NCBI GenBank assembly: GCA_035506135.1
Contig: DATJPY010000043.1
Location: 1 to 64,000, forward strand
DNA length: 64,000 nt
Reading direction: 5' to 3'
Source of the DNA: DATJPY01 sp035506135
Lineage (GTDB): Bacteria; Myxococcota_A; UBA9160; PR03
A program made the position numbers and the translations under genes. The notes below the pieces were generated by a model, which was not told the origin of the DNA, searched no databases, and saw only the letters and a program-made list of their open reading frames with translations. This document shows positions 45,660 to 55,313 of this stretch, piece by piece. Each line of letters begins with the position of its first letter. The stretch's first letter is position 1.

Positions 45660-48134
45660 GTGCCGGCCTCGGAGCCCGTGCTGACGAAGCGTCCGATCGC
45701 GGGGCTCCTCCCCCTCGGCTGGGGCGTCGCCGTCGCCGCCCTCGTCGCCGGAGCGCTGCTCTCCTACACGCCAGCCTTCCACGCCGACTACATCCGCTTC
45801 GACGACACGGGGTACGTCCAGGGGAACCCTCACGTCGCGAGCGGCTTGCGGCTCGAGAACATCCGCTGGGCGCTGACGACGTACGAGCAGTCGAACTGGC
45901 ACCCGCTGACGTGGATCAGCCACATGGTGGACGTCGAGATCTTCGGCGTCGGGCCGGCCGGTCCGCACGGGGTGAACATCGCCCTGCACGCCGTCAACGC
46001 GGCCGTGCTGTTCCTGGTCCTGCGTGCGCTGACCGGTGCGGCGCTCCCGAGCCTCCTGGTCGCGAGCCTCTTCGCGGTGCACCCGGCCAACGTCGAGTCG
46101 GTCGCGTGGATCTCGCAGCGCAAGACGCTGCTCTCGACCTTCTTCGCCCTGCTCGCCATCGCGGCCTACGCCCGCTACGTCCGGCGCGGCGGGCGGCGAC
46201 CCTACCTCGGAAGCCTCGGGCTCCTCGCGCTCTCGCTCTTGTCGAAGCCGATGTTCGTGACGCTCCCGTTCGGGCTCCTGCTGCTCGACTACTGGCCCCT
46301 CGAGAGGCCGGCGTTCGCGCCGGGACCCGGTGGCGGGGTGTCGCTCGGCGCGCTGGTCCGGGGCTGGTGGAGGCTCCTGCCCGAGAAGATCCCCCACGTC
46401 GTCCTGTGCGGCCTGCTCTCCCTGGTCACGCTCGACGCGCAGCGCAACGCGATGTCGACGCTGAACCACTACTCCGTCGGCGCGCGCCTGGCGAACGTCG
46501 CGCTCTCGTACGTGCGCTACCTCGCGATCTACTTCGCGCCCCGGCGCCTCGCGGTGTTCTACCCCCTCTTCCCCGAGTCGACGACCGCGAGGGAGGTGGT
46601 CGGCGCCGTGGCCCTCCTCGGCGTGCTCACGGTGGTGCTGGTCCGTGGCGGGCTGCGCCGGCGCTACCTGCTCGTCGGGTGGCTCTGGTTCCTCGGGACC
46701 CTGGTCCCGGTCATCGGGCTCGTGCAGGTCGGAATGCAGTCGATGGCCGACCGCTACGCCTACGTCCCGTTCTGGGGTCTCTCGATCGCCTGTGTGTGGT
46801 CGCTGCGCGACATCTTCGCGGCGCGCCTCCGAGCGCCCGCCGCACGGGCGTCGGCCGCGGCCGTCGCGGGGGGGATCCTCGCCGCCCTGTGCGTGCTGAC
46901 GTATCGCCAGGCGGAGAAGTGGCACGACGCGATCACGCTCTTCCAGAGCGCGATCGAGAACACCGACGGGAACTGGCTCGCGCACGGCGCGCTGGCCGAG
47001 CGCTACTACGCACAGGGCGATCTCGAGAAGACCGTCGAGCAGAGCGTCGAGGCGGCGAAGTACAACCGCAACCTGGGGACCATCCGCAGCACGTACGGCC
47101 TCGCGCTGCACGACCTGGGCAAGCCGGACCTCGCCCTCGAGCAGTTCGACCTCGCGGCGCAGCAGGAGCCCGACAACCCGCTCGGGCTGATGAACCTCGG
47201 CTGGCTTCACGTGGAGCGACATCAGTACGAGCTCGCCATCGGCGAGCTGGAGAGCGCCGCAGCGAAGGTCAACGACGGGACGCCCCTCTACACGCAGAAG
47301 ATGATCTACGCCAACTGGGCCACCGCCCTCGCGAGGCTCGACCGGCTCGCCGCCGCGCGCGAGAAGTACGAGCTGGCGCTCGCGATCGAGCCGGGCAACC
47401 CGGACCTGCTGCGCGACGCGGCACGCGTGGACATCGAGCTGAACGATCCGGCGCGGGCGATCGAGCGGATGCGACGCGCCCTCGAGACGGACCCGCGCGA
47501 CGCGGACGCCGCGTACCTGCTGGCGAGCGCGACCGCCCTGCAGGGCGGCGACGCCGAGGCGCTGTTCCGCCGGGCCTGGGAGCAGGATCCCGCCCACGCG
47601 CTCGTGACCGTGGACCTCGCGCGGACGCTCGCCCGCCAGCGGCGCGATCCGGACGCGCTCCGCCTGCTCCAGATCGTGCTCGCGCTCGATGCCGCCCCCG
47701 CCGACGATCCGGCCCGTCGCGTCGCTTCGTCCGCGCACGCCGAGCTCGGCGAGATCGCGCTCGATCGAGGGGATCCCGCCGCAGCCGTCGCGTCGCTGGA
47801 CCGCGCCGTCGCGATCTGGCCCGACGACTACGACGCGAACAGTCGCCTCGCGTTCCTGCTGGCGACGGCCACCGATCCCGCGCTGCGCGATCCGCCCCGC
47901 GCCGTGGCGCTGGCCGAGCGCGCCGCCTCGGAGCGACGCGAGTTCGCGTCGCTCAGCACGCTCGCCGCAGCATACGCGGCGGCGGGGAGGCTCCCCGCCG
48001 CGCTCGACACCGCCCGCCAGGGCCTCGAGCTCGCGTCGAAGGCGGGCGACCCGCATGCCGCCGCCGCGCTGCAGCGGCAGATCGAGATCTACTCCCGCAG
48101 CCAGAGCGCGTTCAGCGACTCGACGCCCCGCTGA
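45660..48134 (+). CDS. TPR membrane glycosyltransferase-like protein, TMTC-like (paralog 2)
   Basis: 824 aa, the longest of the set. The acidic motif in the first external loop is FDDTGYVQGNPHV (D48-D49). WHPLTWISHMVDVEIFGV, GVNIALHAVNAAVLFLVL, FAVHPANVESVAWISQRKT and GMQSMADRYAYVPFWGLSIA follow the conserved plan. From ~residue 425 to the end there are about nine TPR units. The last part has a repeated family tag, LATATDPALRDPPRAVALAERA, also seen in the paralogs at 48.1 and 55.3 kb. It differs from paralog 1 by having SQRKT in place of TERKN, so it belongs to a second subfamily with the 55.3 kb gene. Its 3' end overlaps the convergent gene by 23 bp. Confidence 0.87.
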   Translation: MPASEPVLTKRPIAGLLPLGWGVAVAALVAGALLSYTPAFHADYIRFDDTGYVQGNPHVASGLRLENIRWALTTYEQSNWHPLTWISHMVDVEIFGVGPAGPHGVNIALHAVNAAVLFLVLRALTGAALPSLLVASLFAVHPANVESVAWISQRKTLLSTFFALLAIAAYARYVRRGGRRPYLGSLGLLALSLLSKPMFVTLPFGLLLLDYWPLERPAFAPGPGGGVSLGALVRGWWRLLPEKIPHVVLCGLLSLVTLDAQRNAMSTLNHYSVGARLANVALSYVRYLAIYFAPRRLAVFYPLFPESTTAREVVGAVALLGVLTVVLVRGGLRRRYLLVGWLWFLGTLVPVIGLVQVGMQSMADRYAYVPFWGLSIACVWSLRDIFAARLRAPAARASAAAVAGGILAALCVLTYRQAEKWHDAITLFQSAIENTDGNWLAHGALAERYYAQGDLEKTVEQSVEAAKYNRNLGTIRSTYGLALHDLGKPDLALEQFDLAAQQEPDNPLGLMNLGWLHVERHQYELAIGELESAAAKVNDGTPLYTQKMIYANWATALARLDRLAAAREKYELALAIEPGNPDLLRDAARVDIELNDPARAIERMRRALETDPRDADAAYLLASATALQGGDAEALFRRAWEQDPAHALVTVDLARTLARQRRDPDALRLLQIVLALDAAPADDPARRVASSAHAELGEIALDRGDPAAAVASLDRAVAIWPDDYDANSRLAFLLATATDPALRDPPRAVALAERAASERREFASLSTLAAAYAAAGRLPAALDTARQGLELASKAGDPHAAAALQRQIEIYSRSQSAFSDSTPR

Positions 48135-50295
48135 GCTCGAGCGCGCGCCCGCCGAGATAGGCGCTGCGCTGGCGCTGGAGGCGCGCCGCCAGCTCGGCGT
48201 CGCCCAGCGCGTGGGCGCGCTCGATCGCGCGCGCGGCGACGGCAGCGCCCTCGTCGAACGCGCCCGTCGCGGCGTAGGCGGCTGCGAGCGTCTCGAGCCA
48301 CTCGGGCTGATCCGCACCGTCCCCCTGGCAGAGCGGCTCCGCCAGGGCGAGCGCTTCGGCGGGGTTGCGCAGGGAGGGATCGGCGGTGGTCGCGAGGATC
48401 CAGGCCAGCCGGTTGCGCGCAGGCGCGAGCGTCGGATCGAGGCGCAGCGCCGCGCGCAGCTCGCCGGCCGCCGCGGCCGGCTGCCCCTCGATCAGCCGGC
48501 CGAGCCCGAGATCGGCGTGCGCGACGGCGGAGTCGGGCGCCAGCTCGACCGCGCGGCCTAGGTGCGCGACCGCCTGGGCCACGTCGCCGCCGCGCAGCTC
48601 GAGCTCGGCGAGCGGGCCGTACGCGGCCACGAGCAGCGGATCGAGCGCGATCGCCCGCGCGAGCAGCTCGCGCGCCCTTCGCGCGTCGCCCTGACGCAGC
48701 ACGGCGGCCGCGAGGTTCAGATGCAGGATCGCGTGGTGCGGCGCGAGCTCGATCCCGCGCTCGAAGTCGCGGCGGGCGCCGTCCGGGTCGCCGAGCGCCA
48801 TCCGCGCACGCCCGAGGTTGTTGTAGGTCTCGGGGAACCCGGGATCGGCGCGCTGGGCGCGCTCGAGCATCGCGAGCGCATCCGGGACCCGGCCCGCGTC
48901 GAGCAGCGCGGTGCCCGCGTTGTAGAAGGTGATCGCGTCGTCGTCGTAGCGCTGCGGAACCGGCCAGTTCGAGCCGATCGCTGCGAGTGCGACCAGCGCC
49001 AGGGCGATCGCCAGCTCGCGCACGCCGCCGGCGCGCCCGCGCCACCGCCAGAACCCGTCGATGCCCGCACCCGCGAAGAGCGCGGCGACCGGCACGAGCG
49101 GATACCGATAGCGCGCGAATACATAGAAGAGCGTCACCGATGCCGCGAACGCGAGCGCCGTCGCGTACAGCAGCCACAGGCGCCGCCACTCCCTCCGCGT
49201 CCACCAGATACCCGCCGCGGCGAGGGGGAGCAGGACGCCGAAGTGGAGCACGCGCGCCAGGACGGCGAGCGGAGGCGAGTCCTGCGCGTGCGTGTGGACC
49301 GCCTCGACGTCCACCAGCTCGATGCGGTTCCACGTGAGGAGCCACTTCCAGGCGAGCAGCCGGCCCCACTCCGCGGGCGCGCTCCGGATGTCGTCCCAGG
49401 ACCGCGCGAGCCAGTAGCGCGAGACCTCCGCCGGGCCGAGCGGACGCTTGGAGTCGTCCTCCGCGATCTGGCGCGCGTCGTCGCGCTCGAACAGCGGGTC
49501 GCCCCGCCCTGCACGCATCGGGGTGTAGCCACCGTCGGCACCGCGGTGGTTGCCGATGTAGAAGTTCGAGCCCATCTGGGACGTCGTCACCAGGAAGGCG
49601 CCACCCACGTACAGGTTGCGAAGCCCGACCGGCACGAGCAGGACGGCCAGGCCGAGGGCGGCGATCGCGACGCTCGCGCCCCGGCGCACGCGGCTCCGCG
49701 GCCGCTCGAGCCAGAGCGCCCACGCGAGCAGGACGGGGGCGAGGACGGCCGCGTTCTCGCGATTCAGGATCATCGCGCCGAGCAGGAGGCCCGCGGCGAG
49801 GAGCCGGGCGCTGGTCGCTCGCCGCTGCGCCGCCCCGCACACCCAGAGCAGCGCCGTCATCAGCAGCAGATCGAGCGACGCCTTCTGCAGGATTCCGTCG
49901 AAGAAGATGGCCGGCGGGTAGAGCGCGAGCAGGATTCCGGCGAGCCAGCCGGCGCGCTCCGAGAGGAAGGCCGCACCCGCGCGCGCGAGGAACACGCACG
50001 AGAGGGCGCCGAACAGCGCCTGGACCTCGCGCGCGATCCAGGGGTCGGGCCCGAAGATCCTGTACAGGACGCCCAGCAGATACGGATACAGCGGCGTCTG
50101 ATAGAACACCTGGGAGCCCAGCCAGTCGCCGCCCGCGATGCGCTCGGCCCATCGCTGGTACTCACCGGCGTCTCCGAGCAGCACGCCGTAGAGCGGCGAG
50201 CCGCGCATCGCGCGGAAGTGCAGCAGGCGGACGGCGAGCGCGAACGCGAAGAGGGCCAGCGCCTGCAGCGCGACGCGGCGCCGCGCCGCCGACAT
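48112..50295 (-). CDS. GT39/PMT-type membrane glycosyltransferase with C-terminal TPRs (paralog 3)
   Basis: 727 aa from ATG 50295. The N-terminal membrane part is closer to ArnT/PMT-2 enzymes: LLGDAGEYQRWAERIAGGDWLGSQVFYQTPLYPYLLGVLYRIFG has the acidic loop and aromatic residues. A larger external loop (GNHRGADGGYTPMRAGRGDPLFERDD) follows. Five to six TPRs begin near residue 470 (AITFYNAGTALLDAGR...), and the end carries LATTADPSLRNPAEALALAE. It is coupled to the upstream gene by a TGATG stop/start. It likely transfers a sugar from a polyprenyl carrier on the outer face of the inner membrane. Its 3' end overlaps the convergent paralog 2. Confidence 0.86.
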   Translation of the reverse strand: MSAARRRVALQALALFAFALAVRLLHFRAMRGSPLYGVLLGDAGEYQRWAERIAGGDWLGSQVFYQTPLYPYLLGVLYRIFGPDPWIAREVQALFGALSCVFLARAGAAFLSERAGWLAGILLALYPPAIFFDGILQKASLDLLLMTALLWVCGAAQRRATSARLLAAGLLLGAMILNRENAAVLAPVLLAWALWLERPRSRVRRGASVAIAALGLAVLLVPVGLRNLYVGGAFLVTTSQMGSNFYIGNHRGADGGYTPMRAGRGDPLFERDDARQIAEDDSKRPLGPAEVSRYWLARSWDDIRSAPAEWGRLLAWKWLLTWNRIELVDVEAVHTHAQDSPPLAVLARVLHFGVLLPLAAAGIWWTRREWRRLWLLYATALAFAASVTLFYVFARYRYPLVPVAALFAGAGIDGFWRWRGRAGGVRELAIALALVALAAIGSNWPVPQRYDDDAITFYNAGTALLDAGRVPDALAMLERAQRADPGFPETYNNLGRARMALGDPDGARRDFERGIELAPHHAILHLNLAAAVLRQGDARRARELLARAIALDPLLVAAYGPLAELELRGGDVAQAVAHLGRAVELAPDSAVAHADLGLGRLIEGQPAAAAGELRAALRLDPTLAPARNRLAWILATTADPSLRNPAEALALAEPLCQGDGADQPEWLETLAAAYAATGAFDEGAAVAARAIERAHALGDAELAARLQRQRSAYLGGRALELSGASSR

Positions 50296-51416
50296 CAGTC
50301 GATGCCCGGGAGCCCGGAGAGCGGCTGCGACGCGAGCGCGGTCGCCCAGTCGGTGATGCTCTGCGAGAGACCGCCCGAGGCCACGACCACGCGGCGCCCG
50401 AGCGCGCGCGCCTCGGATGGACCCGCGAACTCTCCCGGGAGCAGCCGCTGGATCTCGGCCGCGAACCGGGCCGCGCGCGGCGCGTCGGAGAGCTCCGCCA
50501 CGTAGATCCAGGGCGCCCGCCCATCCGCGCACGCGAAGCGCACGCCGCGGTCTCCCTGCCAGGCCCCGAGAACGGGACCGGGCACCGAGCCTCCCTTTGC
50601 GAGGAGCGTGACCAGGAGGCGCGCGACGCCGACGCTCTCGTCGCCGACCCGCTCGCAGTCGCCGACGCGCGGCGGCCCTCCGACGAGGACCCGGGGCTTC
50701 TCGCCGGCCCAGTAGCGCCTCGGGCTCACGAGCTGCTCGGTCGAGAGCGGCGGACTGCGGAACGGCGCCTCGGGATCGTTCTGGAGCGAGAGGAAGTTCT
50801 CGGCGATCGCGACGCATCCCTCGGCCGGCGCACCCTGCGACTCGACCTGGATCGCCGGGAGATCGAAGAGATCCGGAAGCTTCGGATCCGGCGGAGGACC
50901 GCGGCGCCCCGATGCGCCGTTCGCGCTCGCGGCGAGCAGCGAGCGCACGGCGACGCCCGGATCGCCGCGCAGCACCGGAGCCGCGCGCGCGAGCGCCGGA
51001 TAGTTCTGCGCGTCGAGCAGTCGCCGCAGCGCGCGGCGCGCATCCCCGAGGTCGGGCGGCGCGGCGCAGACGATCCACTCGAGGCTCGGATCGGGAAAGC
51101 AGCCACCGCGTGGCAGCGACGGCTGGACGTCTGCGACCGGGCACGCCTCGAGCGCGCGCGCGGCGTCGCGGAGCGGCGCGAGACGCGGATCGCCGTCCGC
51201 GACGAGCTCGAGCGTGGGACGTTGGATGAAGCCGAGGCCCCGCTGCTGCTCGACCTCGGCGACCAGCGCGTCGACGCCGCCCGAGTCGACCTCGCCGTGG
51301 GTGTCGACGAGAACGGGCTCCGGCGGCGGATTCGTCACGTGGATCCCACCGGAGCCGCAGACCGGCCCGAGCGCGCCGGCCGAGAGCACCGCGAGCGAGG
51401 CGAGCGCGGCGCGCAA
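50295..51416 (-). CDS. Exported protein of unknown function coupled to a TPR glycosyltransferase
   Basis: I do not recognise this family. About 373 aa if TTG 51416 is used; a GTG at 51536 would add an Arg-rich leader. The N-terminus (LRAALASLAVLSAGALGPVCGSGG) looks like a signal peptide without a good lipobox. The mature protein has several Cys (PVC, EACPVAD, GGCFPD, WIVCAAP, EGCVAI, GDCERV, RFACAD), which suggests disulfides and a periplasmic location. The C-terminal part (IQRLLPGEFAGPSEARALGRRVVVASGGLSQSI) is alpha/beta. The stop overlaps the glycosyltransferase start (TGATG), so it probably works with it. It is divergent from the next gene. Confidence 0.72.
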   Translation of the reverse strand: MRAALASLAVLSAGALGPVCGSGGIHVTNPPPEPVLVDTHGEVDSGGVDALVAEVEQQRGLGFIQRPTLELVADGDPRLAPLRDAARALEACPVADVQPSLPRGGCFPDPSLEWIVCAAPPDLGDARRALRRLLDAQNYPALARAAPVLRGDPGVAVRSLLAASANGASGRRGPPPDPKLPDLFDLPAIQVESQGAPAEGCVAIAENFLSLQNDPEAPFRSPPLSTEQLVSPRRYWAGEKPRVLVGGPPRVGDCERVGDESVGVARLLVTLLAKGGSVPGPVLGAWQGDRGVRFACADGRAPWIYVAELSDAPRAARFAAEIQRLLPGEFAGPSEARALGRRVVVASGGLSQSITDWATALASQPLSGLPGID

Positions 51417-51541
51417 GGTTCCGAGCCGAGCCGCGCCTCCCGAGCTCTCGCAGTTCCGACGCCGAGCCACGACAGCGGACGCTGCCGCGCCGCCGAAGCG
51501 TTCGCAACCAATGCGTGGGGCCTGGTAGCTTCGCACCCGAC

Positions 51542-53290
51542 ATGCACGGTCCGAGGAATCACGCCGGTGCTGCGGCCGTTGCCGCTCCGCCGCGCGCTTG
51601 GCTCGGGCTGCCGGCGGCCGTCGCAGTCGGGTACGCCGTTCTCGCCGTGCATGCGGCCCGCGTCGAGACGCCGACCGTCGACGAGTTCGCGCACGTGCCG
51701 GCCGGCGTGGCCGCGTGGCGGCAGGGCCGCACCGATCTCTACCGCTCGAATCCCCCGCTGCTCAAGCTGGTCCTGGCCGCCCCGCTCGCCCTCGATCCGG
51801 ACGTCGCGGCTCCGGTCGCCCTCGAGCCTCCCCTCGTCTGGGGACCCTGGGAGTACGGACAGCGCTTCATGAACGCCAACCGCGAGCGCTATCTCGCGCT
51901 GATGTGGCGCCCCCGCTGCATCGCGGTGGCGTTCGCGCTGTTCGCCGCCGGTGTCGTCTTCCGCTGGGCGCGCGAGGTCTTCGACGTGCGCGCCGCCTCG
52001 GTCGTCACGTCGCTCTTCCTGCTGTGCCCCAACATCCTGGCGCATGGACACCTGGCGACGATCGACATGGGCGCGCTCGCGAGCACGGTGCTCGCGATGT
52101 ACGCGCTTCGATGGGCCTACCTGCGTCCCACGCACGCCCGGCTCCTCGCGTGCGGCGCCGCCCTCGGGCTCGCGCTCGCGGTCAAGTTCCTCGGCGTGCT
52201 GCTCCTCCCCGCGTTCCTCCTCCTCGCGCTCGCACACCGCTGGCGCGCGGAGCGCCCGGCGGCCTGGAAGCTCGCGCGTGTCGCGGCCGACCTCGCGTGG
52301 ATGCTCGGCGCCGCACTCGTCGTGGTGAACGCGAGCGTCGCCTTCCAGGGCTCGTTCGGGCCGCTCGGCGACTTCGCACTGCGCTCGCGGTTCGCGACTT
52401 CGCTCCAGGGCGCGCTTCCCGGCTGGCTGCCGGTACCGCTGCCGCGTGAGTACGTGCTGGGCTTCGACGGCGCCAAGGCGATCTCGGAGCACGGCGAGTT
52501 CGGCAGCTACCTGCTCGGCCGCTGGTCCGAGCACGGCTGGTGGTACTACAACCTCGTCGCCCTCGGCGTGAAGCTGCCGCTCGCGATCCTGCTGCTGCTC
52601 GCGATGGCAGGCCCATTCTGGTGGCGCAGCCGCATCGACCGCATCGAGCTGCTCTCGATGCTCGTGCCGTTGGCCACGCTCGTGCTGCTGTTCTCGACCG
52701 CGAGCAACCTCAACATCGGGCTCCGCCACGTGCTGCCGGCGCTGCCCTTCCTGTTCCTCCTGCTGGGGCCGATCTTCCTCGCGAGCACGAGTCCGCTGCG
52801 CGGCCGCGCCTCGGCCGTGCTGGCGGCCGCCGCGCTGCTCGCGGGGGTGCACAACGTCGCTGCGCTGCATCCCGACTACCTCACGTTCTTCAATGCGATC
52901 GCGGGCGGGCCCTCGCGCGGGAGCGCGTGGCTGCTCGACTCCAACCTCGACTGGGGACAGGACCTGTATCGCGTGCCGGACGCCGTGGCGAAGCTCGACC
53001 CGGACGCAGCGCTGTATCTCCTCTACTTCGGACACGTCGATCCCGCCCTCTACGGGCTGCACTACCGGCTGCTGCCCTCCACGCCGGTCGAGGGGATCAT
53101 CGCGGTGAGCGAGAACTTCCTCGGAGGCTACGACTACGTCACGGTCGCGCCGGACGGCTCCCTCACGGGTGTCCCCGGTAACACCGCGGCGTGGCTCCGC
53201 TCGCGGCAGCCCGTGGCCCGGCTCGGATCGATCCTGCTCTACGACACGCGAGCCGGCCGTCCGAGCGGCCGCTCCGATGCCGCCGACTGA
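51542..53290 (+). CDS. PMT/ArnT-like membrane glycosyltransferase without TPRs
   Basis: 582 aa from ATG 51542, with TAGCTT 10 nt upstream. About eleven helices. The first external loop has ETPTVDEFAHVPAGVAAW (Asp-Glu catalytic pair) and YRSNPPLLKLVLAAPLAL, as in protein O-mannosyltransferase and ArnT families. FEHGWWYYNLVALGVKLPL-type segments and LNIGLRHVLPALPFL follow. The C-terminal soluble part (RGSAWLLDSNLDWGQDLYRVPDAV, LYLLYFGHVDPALYGLHY) is known from bacterial GT39-like proteins. The last 14 nt overlap the next gene, so they are cotranscribed. Confidence 0.85.
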   Translation: MHGPRNHAGAAAVAAPPRAWLGLPAAVAVGYAVLAVHAARVETPTVDEFAHVPAGVAAWRQGRTDLYRSNPPLLKLVLAAPLALDPDVAAPVALEPPLVWGPWEYGQRFMNANRERYLALMWRPRCIAVAFALFAAGVVFRWAREVFDVRAASVVTSLFLLCPNILAHGHLATIDMGALASTVLAMYALRWAYLRPTHARLLACGAALGLALAVKFLGVLLLPAFLLLALAHRWRAERPAAWKLARVAADLAWMLGAALVVVNASVAFQGSFGPLGDFALRSRFATSLQGALPGWLPVPLPREYVLGFDGAKAISEHGEFGSYLLGRWSEHGWWYYNLVALGVKLPLAILLLLAMAGPFWWRSRIDRIELLSMLVPLATLVLLFSTASNLNIGLRHVLPALPFLFLLLGPIFLASTSPLRGRASAVLAAAALLAGVHNVAALHPDYLTFFNAIAGGPSRGSAWLLDSNLDWGQDLYRVPDAVAKLDPDAALYLLYFGHVDPALYGLHYRLLPSTPVEGIIAVSENFLGGYDYVTVAPDGSLTGVPGNTAAWLRSRQPVARLGSILLYDTRAGRPSGRSDAAD

Positions 53291-55313
53291 GCGCCTCCGC
53301 GCGCGCGCCTGGCTGCAGGGCGCCGCATTGGTCGCGCTGGTGCTCGCGGTCTACGCGCCGACGCTGCACAACGGCTACGTCTCGGACGACGAGATCTACA
53401 TCCGCGGGATCCGCCCGCTCGCCTCGCTGGCCGGGCTTCGCGACATCTGGCTCCGCGTCGGCACGGTCCCGCAGTACTACCCGCTGGTGCATACGGCCTT
53501 CTGGCTCGAGTACCACGTCTGGGGCCTCGACCCGAGGGGCTTCCACGCGATGAACGTGGTCTCGCACGCCGCCGTGGTGTTGCTCGCGTGGCGCCTGCTG
53601 CGCCGGCTCGCGGTGCCGGGGGCCTGGCTGGCGGCCGCGATCTTCGCGGTGCACCCGGTGCAGGTCGAGACCGTCGCCTGGGCCAGCGAGCGCAAGAACC
53701 TGCTCTCCGCCCTGTTCGCGTTCGGCTCGATCCACGCGTACCTGCGCTTCGCCCCGCTCGATCCCGACGCGCCGTCCCTCGCGCCGCCGCGCGCGCGGCG
53801 CCTCTATGCCCTCTCGCTCCTGCTCTACATCGCCGCGCTGCTCTGCAAGACGGTCGCAGTCACGACCCCCGCCGTCCTGCTCGTGCTGCGCTGGTGGAAG
53901 GCGCCGCCCCTCACGCGAAAGGATCTGCTCCTGCTCCTCCCCTTCGTGGGGCTCGGCCTTCCGATCTCGCTCCTCACGATCTGGGTCGAGCGCGTGCACG
54001 TCGGCGCGAGCGGGGCACCGTGGCAGCTCGGGTGGCTCGATCGCGTCCTGATCGCGGGCCGCGCCGTCTGCTTCTACCTCGGCAAGCTCGCGTGGCCGCA
54101 TCCACTCGGGTTCGTGTATCCGCGCTGGGACGTCGATCCGGGCGCCGTCTGGCAGTACGCCTACCCGGCGGCGCTCGTCGGCCTCGCGGTCGCGTTCTTC
54201 GCGCTGCGGCGCCGGCTGGGGCGCGGACCGCTCGCAGCGCTGCTGATCTTCGTGGGCATCCTCTTTCCCGCGATCGGCTTCTTCGACGTGTACCCGCACC
54301 TGTTCTCGTTCGTCGCGGACCACTACCAGTACCACGCGAGCCTCGCGCCCATCGCGCTCGCGGCGGCCGCCGCCGCGATCGGAAGCGCGCGCCTCTCGCG
54401 TCCCGCGCGCGCGGCGGCGGGAGTCGCCGCGATCGCCGTGCTCGCCGCGCTGGCCCTGACGGCGCAGCGCGAGACGCTCGCGTATCGGGACGACGCAACG
54501 CTGATCCGGCGCACCGCCGCCAACCAGCCGGCTTCCTGGGCGGCGCGCTATCGGATGGGCACCCTGCTCCAGGACGAGAGCCGCCACGACGAGGCGCTCG
54601 CGGAGCTGCGCGAGGCGGAGCGCCTCTTCCCGGCGTACGCGCCGACCCGCGTGGCGATGGCCACCAGCCTGGTCGAGCTCGGCCGGCTCGACGAGGCTGC
54701 GGCGGAGCTAGAAGGCGTGCTCGGCGGCGAGCTCGACGACGATCACGACCGGGCTGCGGTCCATCTGCAGCTCGGCAACGTGCGCATCCGCCAGGGTCGC
54801 CTCGATGCCGCCGCCGAGCAGTTCGCCGCGGCGGCCGCACTGGCACCCGACTCGGCCGAGGCGCAGTACGACTTCGGGCTGGTGCTGCGGCAGCGGGGCG
54901 ATCGTCCCGCGGCGGTGACCGCGCTGCGCCGCGCGGTCGCGCTCGACCCGGGGGTGGCCAAGTCACAGCTCGCGCTCGGAACGCTGCTCCTCGAGACGGG
55001 GGACGCGGCCGGCGCGCGCGAGGCCTTGCAGGCCGCCGTGCGACTGACCCCGGAGAGCGCCGACGCCCGTGAGCGCCTCGGGGTGGCTCTGCTGGAGATC
55101 GGTGAGCTCGACGACGCCGAGGCCGAGCTGCGCCGCTCGGTCGCGCTCGACCCGCAGCGCGCCGGATCCCACAACCTGCTCGGCCTGCTGCTCGAGCGGC
55201 GCGCGGAGACCGACGCGGCGATCGCAGAGTTCCGGCAGGCGCTCGCGATCCAGCCCGACGACCCGGGCGCCGCTGCGAATCTCGCGCGGGCCCTCGGCGC
55301 CGCGCGCCGCTAG
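53277..55313 (+). CDS. TPR membrane glycosyltransferase-like protein, TMTC-like (paralog 4)
   Basis: 678 aa from ATG 53277, overlapping the upstream gene by 14 nt. Conserved plan: VSDDEIYIRGIRPL in the first loop, YYPLVHTAFWLEYHVWGLDPRGFHAMNVVSHAA, FAVHPVQVETVAWASERKN, IWVERVHVGASG, GKLAWPHPLGFVYPRWDVDP, GFFDVYPHLFSFVADHYQYHAS. It is closest to paralogs 1 and 6 (ERKN type). From ~residue 410 about eight TPRs run to the end. Its stop overlaps the stop of the convergent paralog 5 by 4 nt. The pair with the TPR-less enzyme may form one complex. Confidence 0.87.
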   Translation: MPPTERLRARAWLQGAALVALVLAVYAPTLHNGYVSDDEIYIRGIRPLASLAGLRDIWLRVGTVPQYYPLVHTAFWLEYHVWGLDPRGFHAMNVVSHAAVVLLAWRLLRRLAVPGAWLAAAIFAVHPVQVETVAWASERKNLLSALFAFGSIHAYLRFAPLDPDAPSLAPPRARRLYALSLLLYIAALLCKTVAVTTPAVLLVLRWWKAPPLTRKDLLLLLPFVGLGLPISLLTIWVERVHVGASGAPWQLGWLDRVLIAGRAVCFYLGKLAWPHPLGFVYPRWDVDPGAVWQYAYPAALVGLAVAFFALRRRLGRGPLAALLIFVGILFPAIGFFDVYPHLFSFVADHYQYHASLAPIALAAAAAAIGSARLSRPARAAAGVAAIAVLAALALTAQRETLAYRDDATLIRRTAANQPASWAARYRMGTLLQDESRHDEALAELREAERLFPAYAPTRVAMATSLVELGRLDEAAAELEGVLGGELDDDHDRAAVHLQLGNVRIRQGRLDAAAEQFAAAAALAPDSAEAQYDFGLVLRQRGDRPAAVTALRRAVALDPGVAKSQLALGTLLLETGDAAGAREALQAAVRLTPESADARERLGVALLEIGELDDAEAELRRSVALDPQRAGSHNLLGLLLERRAETDAAIAEFRQALAIQPDDPGAAANLARALGAARR

